DNA from: Clostridia bacterium
Lineage (GTDB): Bacteria > Bacillota_A > Clostridia > Oscillospirales > CAG-272
Direction: 5' to 3'
Assembly (NCBI GenBank): GCA_017959485.1
Contig: JAGDAM010000329.1
Coordinates: 1-13,929, forward strand
DNA length: 13,929 nucleotides
The notes under the pieces are model-generated. The model was not told the DNA's origin and did no database searches. It saw only the letters and a list, made by a program, of their open reading frames with translations. Positions 1-5,433 of the stretch are shown here, one piece after another. Numbering within the stretch: position 1 is the first letter of the stretch; each line of letters starts with the position of its first letter. Made by a program: the position numbers and the translations under genes.

Positions 1-10
1 AGCCACGGGT

Positions 11-35
11 GGCCGCGGACGCGGCCGGGTGAGGG
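11..35 (-). repeat. REP-like palindromic repeat unit, inverted copy
   Basis: A perfect palindrome GGCCGCG-GA-CGCGGCC occupies 11-26 and is followed by GGGTGAGGG (27-35). Read on the minus strand this is CCCTCACCC followed by a GC palindrome, the same arrangement as the CCTCATCC-plus-palindrome units at 104-294, so it looks like one more unit in opposite orientation. The unit probably continues beyond the left edge of the window. The 36-103 stretch between it and the tandem units holds nothing I recognise. That it belongs to the same family is inferred from layout, not from long identity. Confidence 0.5.
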
Positions 36-103
36 TGACAGAAACGTTGCTGTTCCTCAATACTCGTTAACAGTTGAAACAGCGGTCTCCAATATCTCGA
101 AAC

Positions 104-294
104 CCTCATCCGTCGCCCGTTCGGGCGACACCTTCCCCCCGGGGGAAGGCAAAGCAGCGTCGTTTCGCCTCATCCACCGGCGTTCGCCGGTCCCCCTTCT
201 CCGACGGAGAAGGCAACGCGTTTATCATCCACCGGCGTACGCCGGCCCCGGGCTCGGCGCAGCCGAGGCGGCCCATTCGGGAAAGGCACGCGTT
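104..294 (+). repeat. Tandem cluster of three REP-like palindromic repeat units
   Basis: Three units each start with (C)TCATCC and carry a short GC-rich palindrome and a second inverted repeat. Unit 1 has GTCGCCCG-TT-CGGGCGAC (112-129) and CCTTCCCCC-C-GGGGGAAGG (131-149). Unit 2 has ACCGGCG-TT-CGCCGGT (176-191) and CCTTCTCCG-A-CGGAGAAGG (195-213). Unit 3 has CCGGCGTACGCCGG (232-245) and CTCGGC-GCA-GCCGAG (253-267). TCATCCACCGGCGT is repeated exactly at 170-183 and 225-238. AGGCAACGCGTT (211-222) recurs as AGGCACGCGTT (284-294). Palindrome arms differ between units while staying self-complementary, which indicates selection or a copying mechanism that preserves structure. The layout resembles REP/BIME-type dispersed extragenic repeats; similar CTCATCC...CCTTCCCC...GGGGAAGG elements are familiar from gut Clostridia. 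The cluster lies downstream of nanA and could act as a 3' end stabiliser or terminator of that transcript. Confidence 0.75.
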
Positions 295-310
295 GTTTTT
301 ATTTGAGATA

Positions 311-349
311 GCGCCGATTTGTTTATGCGGTTATCGTTATTACCGGCGC
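311..349 (-). terminator. Weak stem-loop downstream of nanA
   Basis: GCGCCG (311-316) can pair with CGGCGC (344-349) around a 27-base AT-rich loop, 49 bases past the nanA stop codon. There is no run of U after the stem on the minus strand, so it is at best a poor intrinsic terminator. The rest of 295-397 shows no ORF with a ribosome binding site and no other structure I can support. Termination may instead depend on Rho or on the palindromic repeats farther downstream. Confidence 0.2.
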
Positions 350-397
350 GGTGATACGGTGTCAATTGTCGATATGCGCTGTAATACTATCCCTCTC

Positions 398-1288
398 TCA
401 CCGGGCGGTCAGGAGCGGGAGTATTTCCTTTTCCACTATGCGGCGCATTTCACTGTCGGGGGAGCGGTAGGGGGCTCTCGCACGGCCCATATCGATACCC
501 ATTTGGCAGAGGACCTCCTTTTCGCCCTCGGCGACGCCGATCTTTATCAGCGAGCGGATGATCCGGTTGGCGCAGGCCTGCTCGTCGCGGGCGACATCGA
601 CGTCTCCGGCGGAGAATTTTTCACTCATCCGCACGAACTTGTCGGCCATAAAGTTGTAGGTGCTTCCGATGCCTCCGTCGGCGCCCATCGCGAGGCCGCA
701 GAGAAACATCTCGTCGTATCCGTTGTAGATGACCTTGTCCGGGAAGGCGGCTTTGAAGGTCTGCATGGCGAAATAGTCGTTCGAAGTGTGTTTAACCCCC
801 GCGAAACCGTCGTCCGAGAGAAACTCGCCGATCTGTTCGACGGTGAGATTCACTCCCGAGTTGCCCGGGAAGTTGTAAACTATCATCGGCAGCCCGACGC
901 TTCTCTGTATTGTGAAATAATGCTCTTTTATCTGCGCGAAGCCGAATTTGTAATAGAAGGGGGCGACGGCGGATATCGCGTCGTAGCCGAGAGAGGCGGC
1001 GTATTCGCCGTATCTTACCGACTGCGCCGTGGATATCGTCCCGACGTGCGCGATGAGCGCGGCGCGTCCCGCTGCCGCCTCAGCGACGGTTCTGTAAACG
1101 AGAAGACGTTCCTCGTCGGTCAGCATGAAGACTTCGGCAGTGCTTCCGTTGACGTAGAAACCGCTGACGCCCTGCCTGAGGTTGAATTCGACGAGGCGGG
1201 AAAGAGCTTCGGGATCGACCCGGTCGTTTTTGTCAAAAGGCGTGAGCAGCGCGGTAAAAACGCCGCGCAAACGGTCTGTGTTCTCCAT
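398..1288 (-). CDS. nanA: N-acetylneuraminate lyase
   Basis: This 296-residue cytoplasmic class I aldolase probably cleaves N-acetylneuraminate to N-acetylmannosamine and pyruvate, the first step of sialic acid catabolism. It is a DapA/NanA-family TIM barrel of normal length. Visible motifs are GSTAE at 48-52 (pyruvate carboxylate binding), the YNFPGNSG segment with catalytic Tyr138, the Schiff-base Lys166 in GVKHTS, and the NGYDEM/GIGSTYN segments with Asp192, Glu193 and Ser209. The Asp/Glu pair corresponds to the residues that hold the sialate glycerol side chain in E. coli NanA, which argues against dihydrodipicolinate synthase. The ATG at 1288 has an AGAGG ribosome binding site 8 bases upstream. 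It is the second gene of an operon, 37 bases after the sialidase-like gene. No nanE or nanK is visible in the window. A related nonulosonate or 2-keto-3-deoxy sugar acid substrate remains possible. Confidence 0.9.
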   Translation of the reverse strand: MENTDRLRGVFTALLTPFDKNDRVDPEALSRLVEFNLRQGVSGFYVNGSTAEVFMLTDEERLLVYRTVAEAAAGRAALIAHVGTISTAQSVRYGEYAASLGYDAISAVAPFYYKFGFAQIKEHYFTIQRSVGLPMIVYNFPGNSGVNLTVEQIGEFLSDDGFAGVKHTSNDYFAMQTFKAAFPDKVIYNGYDEMFLCGLAMGADGGIGSTYNFMADKFVRMSEKFSAGDVDVARDEQACANRIIRSLIKIGVAEGEKEVLCQMGIDMGRARAPYRSPDSEMRRIVEKEILPLLTAR

Positions 1289-1305
1289 TGTAAATACCTC
1301 TTTAT

Positions 1306-1327
1306 GCCGGCGTGTTCCGGCTTTTTT
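1306..1327 (+). terminator. Small hairpin with T-tract between sialidase-like gene and nanA
   Basis: GCCGG (1306-1310), a six-base loop and CCGGC (1317-1321) are followed directly by TTTTTT (1322-1327), so read on the plus strand this has the form of a short intrinsic terminator. On the minus strand, the coding strand here, the A-run precedes the stem and no U-run follows. It should therefore not stop sialidase-to-nanA transcription, but could block antisense transcription entering from the nanA side, or form a small stem just upstream of the nanA ribosome binding site. The stem is only 5 bp. Confidence 0.35.
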
Positions 1328-2372
1328 ATTCTCCGAACACCATGTCCCCGGGGCGCAGACTGTATCCGCGTATCTGCCCCTTCGGCGCGTCGTCGTTGAT
1401 ATAGTTTACGATATAAATCTCTCCGTCCGGGAACTGGACCCAGCCCGAGTAACCGAGGTCGCTGTGCACCGAGCGGTCGTAGTCTATCGGCATGATCCGC
1501 ACGGCCATCTTTTTTCTCTCGCTCTCGAGCGCCGTCGCGTCGTCGAAGATCGCGGAAAAGAAGTTCTGCGTCCGGTCTCCCATCCAGCCGCGGCCTCCCT
1601 GAAGGAAACGGTAGGTGAGGAAGATTCTTCCGTCGGAAAGGTGTCCCGAAACCGGCCGGTGGCATCCGGGTATCGGCATCTTTTCGACCGGTCCCCAGCT
1701 CCGTCCGAGGTCGTGCGACACCGTCTTCAGGCAGTCGATCCCGAGCCCCGAGTTCTCCCGCATGAAACAGACGAGATCGGATTCCCCTATCGGGAGAATC
1801 GACGCTTCGCACAGGTTGTACCGCGGGTCGTCGGCGACGGTCACCGGTTTCGACCAGGAGACGCCTCCGTCACCGGACGCGATCATCCTGACGAAGAGTT
1901 TTCCGGTTTCGGGGTTTCTCGTGTGGTTGACTATAATATGCCGCCCGTCGCTGAGCACGCGGTATTTGTCGGGCACGATCCCGGGGAAGGGCAGTATCAC
2001 CGGGTCCGACCAGCTTTCCCCGTCGGGCGTCCCGCGCATAATATACTGCACGGTCCCGTCGCCCGTCTCGTATTTGCCGGTACCGTCGACGCGGTCTACG
2101 ATGAAGACGAGCGACCCGTCGGGCATGACGGAGAGGCGGCTGTTGTTGAAATAAAAGTCCCGGTCGCCGTATCCGGTCATCGGACGCTTCGGGGACCAGG
2201 TGCGGCCGCGGTCGTCCGAATGAGTTATTACGATTCTCGAGCGGTTGCGGTCTCGGTGGTGCGTACACTCGGTAAAGGTGCAGATAAGCCGCTCTCCCGA
2301 CAGTACGAGATCGGGCCAGGCCTCGTAAACGGAGTCGTCGCGCGACACCGTGAATTTCCGTATCGGTGACAT
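1326..2372 (-). CDS. Sialidase-like (BNR/Asp-box) six-bladed beta-propeller protein, cytoplasmic
   Basis: This 348-residue protein has four Asp boxes: SDDRGRTW (52-59), TPDGESW (115-121), SGDGGVSW (166-173) and SHDLGRSW (219-226). Together with its overall layout these place it in the sialidase/BNR_2 superfamily, and its position before nanA suggests release of sialic acid or a relative from an imported glycoside. Glu189, Arg205, Arg239 and Tyr254-Arg255 sit in segments resembling the family's active-site strands. The N-terminal F/Y-R-I-P motif that supplies one Arg of the GH33 triad is replaced by YEAWP (16-20), so classical exo-sialidase activity is uncertain. No signal peptide or membrane segment is seen. 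I chose the ATG at 2372 because AAAGAGG lies 6 bases upstream; an in-frame TTG at 2408 falls inside the predicted -10 box and would not be transcribed. First gene of the operon. Alternatives: another glycoside hydrolase, or a non-catalytic propeller. Confidence 0.72.
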   Translation of the reverse strand: MSPIRKFTVSRDDSVYEAWPDLVLSGERLICTFTECTHHRDRNRSRIVITHSDDRGRTWSPKRPMTGYGDRDFYFNNSRLSVMPDGSLVFIVDRVDGTGKYETGDGTVQYIMRGTPDGESWSDPVILPFPGIVPDKYRVLSDGRHIIVNHTRNPETGKLFVRMIASGDGGVSWSKPVTVADDPRYNLCEASILPIGESDLVCFMRENSGLGIDCLKTVSHDLGRSWGPVEKMPIPGCHRPVSGHLSDGRIFLTYRFLQGGRGWMGDRTQNFFSAIFDDATALESERKKMAVRIMPIDYDRSVHSDLGYSGWVQFPDGEIYIVNYINDDAPKGQIRGYSLRPGDMVFGE

Positions 2373-2407
2373 CGCATACCTCTTTTTTCGAAGTTTTTGA
2401 TAATACA

Positions 2408-2436
2408 ATTATATCACATTATAAATATACGTTCAA
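2408..2436 (-). promoter_or_regulatory. Sigma-70-type promoter of the sialidase-like/nanA operon
   Basis: On the minus strand TTGAAC (2431-2436) and TATAAT (2408-2413) are separated by 17 bases, an almost ideal housekeeping promoter. Transcription should start near 2401, about 29 bases before the ATG at 2372. It lies back to back with the divergent promoter at 2476-2505, so the two operons share about 40 bp between their -35 boxes and may share a regulator. Confidence 0.75.
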
Positions 2437-2475
2437 TAAGCCGGCGGGAAAAGTCGACAATTGACCCGCGCGCGA

Positions 2476-2505
2476 TTGACAAGGGGCTCTTTAAAGTGAT
2501 ATAAT
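2476..2505 (+). promoter_or_regulatory. Sigma-70-type promoter of the phosphohexomutase/mgtE operon
   Basis: Consensus TTGACA (2476-2481) and TATAAT (2500-2505) are separated by 18 bases. Transcription should begin near 2512 and give a leader of about 80 bases before the ATG at 2593. The predicted start falls at the first base of the operator-like repeat at 2512-2550. Confidence 0.8.
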
Positions 2506-2511
2506 TAATAT

Positions 2512-2550
2512 GGATTAAGAGTCATTGTTAATCCGGATTAAAATTCATTG
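2512..2550 (+). promoter_or_regulatory. Operator-like direct repeat and palindrome at the +1 region
   Basis: GGATTAAGAGTCATTG (2512-2527) and GGATTAAAATTCATTG (2535-2550) match at 14 of 16 positions with a 23-base period. The join between them creates a perfect 14-bp palindrome TTAATCC/GGATTAA (2528-2541). The element starts at the expected transcription start, where a bound repressor would block initiation or early elongation. No regulator gene is in the window, so the protein that binds is unknown. Confidence 0.5.
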
Positions 2551-2592
2551 CTGCCGCATTGTCTTAGCGGCGGGCGAACGGGAGATGATCGG

Positions 2593-4005
2593 ATGATAAA
2601 ATTCGGCACCGGCGGCTGGAGAGGCCTCATCGGAGACGATTTCACAAAAGAGAACGTGCGTCTTGCCGCCCAGGGACTTTGCGACTACATAGCGGAGCAG
2701 GGAGGAACCTCCGAACCGGTCTGCATCGGCCACGACAGACGGTTTCTGTCGGACGACGCCGCGAGGTGGATAACCGAGGTCCTCTGCGGAAACGGCATAA
2801 AGGTGATTTTCATAAGGCGAAGCGCGCCGACACCGCTCGTAATGTTCACGGTAGCCGACCTCGGACTCGACTTCGGAGTGGAGGTCACCGCCAGCCACAA
2901 CCCCCCGGCCTACAACGGCGTAAAAATCATCGTCAGAGAGGGGAGAGACGCCCCCGTGCCGGTAACACGCCGGATAGAGGAACTGATCTTGACCGCCGTC
3001 CCGAAGGTGATGCCCTTCGGCGAGGCGGAGACGTCGGGTATGATCGAATACCCGAGGACACCTTTCAACCGGTTCCTTGATTCGATCATCGGCAAACTCG
3101 ATATGGACGTTATACGGAACGCAGGAGTCAGAATCCTCTTCGACTCGATGCACGGCTCGGGAACCTTTCCGCTGATGACGGTCCTCTGTACGGCGCGCTG
3201 CACGGTCGACCTTATGAACTCTAACAAGGACGCATGGTTCGGAGGAAACAATCCCGCTCCAGGTTTTGCCCAGCTGCGCGAACTGCGTGGACGGGTGACC
3301 GACGAGAAATACGATCTCGGCATAGCCGTCGACGGCGACGGAGACCGGGTGGGAATCGTCGATCCGAGCGGCGAATACCTTTCGGCCAATCAGATTCTTT
3401 CGATGCTTTACTGGTATCTGCACGAATACCGCGGCTGGAAGGGGCCCGTCGTCCGCAACATCGCCACGACGCATATGCTCGACCGGATCGCCGAGTCTTT
3501 CGGCGAGGAGTGCTACGAGGTCCCGGTCGGGTTCAAATACGTTTCCGAAAAGATGGACGAAGTCGGAGCGGTGCTCGGCGGAGAGTCGTCGGGCGGCCTG
3601 ACCGTCCGGGGACATATAAACGGCAAGGATTCGATCTACGCCGCCTCTCTCTTCGTGGAGATGATAGCCGCGACCGGGAAGACTCCATGCGAGCTTTACG
3701 CGTCGCTGACCGGGAAGTTCGGCCCGCACGTCATGGTGGAGGACAACTTCGGCTTTCTGCCCGAAGACAGGGAAAGAATCGAAAAACTGCTTATAGCCGA
3801 CCGGCGGCTTCCGTCGTTCGGAGGAAAGATAGTAAAAGACGCCAGGTACGACGACGGATGCAGGGTAACCTTCATCGACGACAGCTTCGTTATCTGCCGC
3901 TTCTCGGGGACCGAGCCGCTGCTCCGCATCTTCGCCGAGGCGGAGAGCGCCGGGGAGGCGGAAAAGCTCGTCTCGGAGATGAAGTCATTCTGCGAACGGC
4001 AGTGA
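2593..4005 (+). CDS. Alpha-D-phosphohexomutase (phosphoglucomutase/phosphomannomutase family)
   Basis: This 470-residue cytoplasmic enzyme interconverts hexose 1- and 6-phosphates through a phosphoserine. All four family signatures are present: catalytic TASHNPP with Ser101, the metal loop DGDGDR (Asp247, Asp249, Asp251), the sugar-binding GGESSGG loop (Glu331, Ser332), and the phosphate-binding RFSGTEP loop (436-442). Length is normal. The N-terminal FGTGGWRG segment resembles the FGTDGWR start of bacterial phosphoglucomutase/phosphomannomutase and GlmM-like proteins; substrate preference cannot be read from sequence. The ATG at 2593 is preferred because GGGAG lies 8 bases upstream and the family N-terminus begins there; an in-frame upstream ATG at 2548 would add 15 residues unlike the family. 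It is the first gene of a plus-strand operon and divergent from the sialidase-like/nanA pair, which suggests but does not prove a link to amino-sugar use. Confidence 0.9.
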   Translation: MIKFGTGGWRGLIGDDFTKENVRLAAQGLCDYIAEQGGTSEPVCIGHDRRFLSDDAARWITEVLCGNGIKVIFIRRSAPTPLVMFTVADLGLDFGVEVTASHNPPAYNGVKIIVREGRDAPVPVTRRIEELILTAVPKVMPFGEAETSGMIEYPRTPFNRFLDSIIGKLDMDVIRNAGVRILFDSMHGSGTFPLMTVLCTARCTVDLMNSNKDAWFGGNNPAPGFAQLRELRGRVTDEKYDLGIAVDGDGDRVGIVDPSGEYLSANQILSMLYWYLHEYRGWKGPVVRNIATTHMLDRIAESFGEECYEVPVGFKYVSEKMDEVGAVLGGESSGGLTVRGHINGKDSIYAASLFVEMIAATGKTPCELYASLTGKFGPHVMVEDNFGFLPEDRERIEKLLIADRRLPSFGGKIVKDARYDDGCRVTFIDDSFVICRFSGTEPLLRIFAEAESAGEAEKLVSEMKSFCERQ

Positions 4006-4039
4006 CCTCGCGAAAATCCACACAGGAAGACAACGATCT

Positions 4040-5416
4040 ATGATAAGAAACGATTTTGAAGCCGCCGCCGAAAGGATAGCGGAGCTTATTGAAAAGAAAG
4101 ATTTCCGTTCGGTGCGGGCGGAACTTGAGGATGAGTTTCCGCAGGATATAGCGGAACTTTTCGCCGGACTTGACAGAAAGGTGCTGCCGGTAGTCTTCCG
4201 GCTGCTTCCGACCGACCTTGCGGCCGAGGTTTTCGTTGAGATGCCGGCTGAGGTCGAGGAGTTTCTGCTCAATTCCTTCTCCGACTCGGAGATAAAGGAA
4301 GTTATGGACGAGCTCTTCCTCGACGACGCCGTCGACGTCATCGAGGACATGCCCGCCAACGTGGTTAAAAGGATAATTAACCAGGCCGACCCCGAGACGC
4401 GGAAGATGATAAACGAAATCCTCCGCTATCCGGAGAACAGCGCCGGGACGATAATGACGGTCGAGTACGTCAGTCTCAAGAAGGACTGGACGGTCAGGCA
4501 GTGCTTCGAACGCATCCGCCGGGAGGCGGTCGACAAGGAGACGGTCTACAACTGCTACGTCACCGACCCGACAAGGAAGCTAATCGGCTGCGTTTCGGTC
4601 AGAAACCTGCTTTTGCAGCCTGAAGACGCCGTGCTTGCCGACTTTATGGAGACCCACGTCGTCGCGGTCAACGTGAACGACGACAGGGAAGAGGTCGCCG
4701 GCGTCATAACGAAATACGACCTGAGCGCCGTTCCGGTCACGGACAGAGAGGGCAGGATCGTCGGGATAATCACCGTCGACGACGTCATCGACGTCATCAG
4801 GAAGGAGACCGACGAGGACATCGCGAAGATGGCCGCCGTCACGCCTTCCGACAAGCCCTACCTTTCTCAAAGCGTCTTTTCAATCTGGAAGAGCCGCATA
4901 CCCTGGCTGCTTCTGATGATGGTCTCGGCGACTTTCACCGGACTCATCATTAACACCTACGAGTCGACGCTCAACGCCCTCAGCACGCTGCTTTTCGCAT
5001 GCGTGCCTATGCTGATGGACACCGGCGGAAACGCCGGAAGCCAGGCGTCGGTCACAGTCATCCGTTCGCTCGCCGTCAGCGAGATCGCCCCGCGCGATTT
5101 TCTGCGCGTCATCTGGAAGGAAATCAGGGTTTCGGTTATGCTCGCCGCCTGCGTTTCGCTCGCCTGCTTCGCCAAGCTGCAGCTGATCGACCGGCTTCTG
5201 TTCGGATTTGAGTACACCGCGGTCCTTTCGGCGGTCGTGTCGGGAGCCATGTTCGTCACAATCGTCATAGCCAAGATCGTCGGCGGAACGATGCCGCTGC
5301 TCGCGAAAAAGCTCCGCCTGGATCCCGCGGTCGTCGCGAGCCCCTTCATAACGACTATAGTCGACGCCCTGTCACTCATCCTCTTCTGCAACATCGCCGT
5401 TGCGGTACTGTCTTAA
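4040..5416 (+). CDS. mgtE: Magnesium transporter MgtE
   Basis: This 458-residue membrane protein is a full-length MgtE-type Mg2+ channel/transporter. The order is an acidic N-terminal helical domain (about 1-130, with many Asp/Glu pairs), two CBS domains (about 135-195 and 197-256), a connecting helix, and five predicted membrane helices from about 286 to the C-terminus. The pore signature PMLMDTGGNAGSQ (323-335) is intact, as is the last-helix ASPFITTIVDA segment with Asp442, equivalent to the ion-binding Asp of the family. In characterised MgtE the N and CBS domains sense cytosolic Mg2+ and close the pore. The ribosome binding site AGGAAG is 10 bases before the ATG. The gap of 34 bases from the phosphohexomutase gene is too short for a Mg2+ riboswitch, so expression probably follows the operon promoter and control would be at protein level. 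Phosphohexomutases need Mg2+, but a functional link is only inference. Confidence 0.95.
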   Translation: MIRNDFEAAAERIAELIEKKDFRSVRAELEDEFPQDIAELFAGLDRKVLPVVFRLLPTDLAAEVFVEMPAEVEEFLLNSFSDSEIKEVMDELFLDDAVDVIEDMPANVVKRIINQADPETRKMINEILRYPENSAGTIMTVEYVSLKKDWTVRQCFERIRREAVDKETVYNCYVTDPTRKLIGCVSVRNLLLQPEDAVLADFMETHVVAVNVNDDREEVAGVITKYDLSAVPVTDREGRIVGIITVDDVIDVIRKETDEDIAKMAAVTPSDKPYLSQSVFSIWKSRIPWLLLMMVSATFTGLIINTYESTLNALSTLLFACVPMLMDTGGNAGSQASVTVIRSLAVSEIAPRDFLRVIWKEIRVSVMLAACVSLACFAKLQLIDRLLFGFEYTAVLSAVVSGAMFVTIVIAKIVGGTMPLLAKKLRLDPAVVASPFITTIVDALSLILFCNIAVAVLS

Positions 5417-5433
5417 GAAAGGAAAATAAACCA

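Noticed and set aside
74..1399. Plus-strand 441-codon open frame across the repeat cluster and nanA
   Set aside because: It is antisense to a clearly real nanA, includes the palindromic repeats, has no convincing ribosome binding site and matches no family; long antisense frames are common in GC-rich coding DNA.
361..2465. 12-base inverted repeat GTCAATTGTCGA (361-372) and TCGACAATTGAC (2454-2465) bracketing the sialidase-like/nanA operon
   Set aside because: The placement is suggestive, but 12-base matches between two sites are expected by chance in a window of this size, the match does not extend, and there are no other signs of a mobile unit.
2548..2592. Upstream ATG extension of the phosphohexomutase by 15 residues
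   Set aside because: The added residues do not resemble the family, part of the stretch is the operator-like repeat, and GGGAG is correctly spaced for the ATG at 2593.
4006..4039. Possible Mg2+ riboswitch before mgtE
   Set aside because: The gap to the previous gene is only 34 bases, far too short for a known Mg2+-sensing leader.
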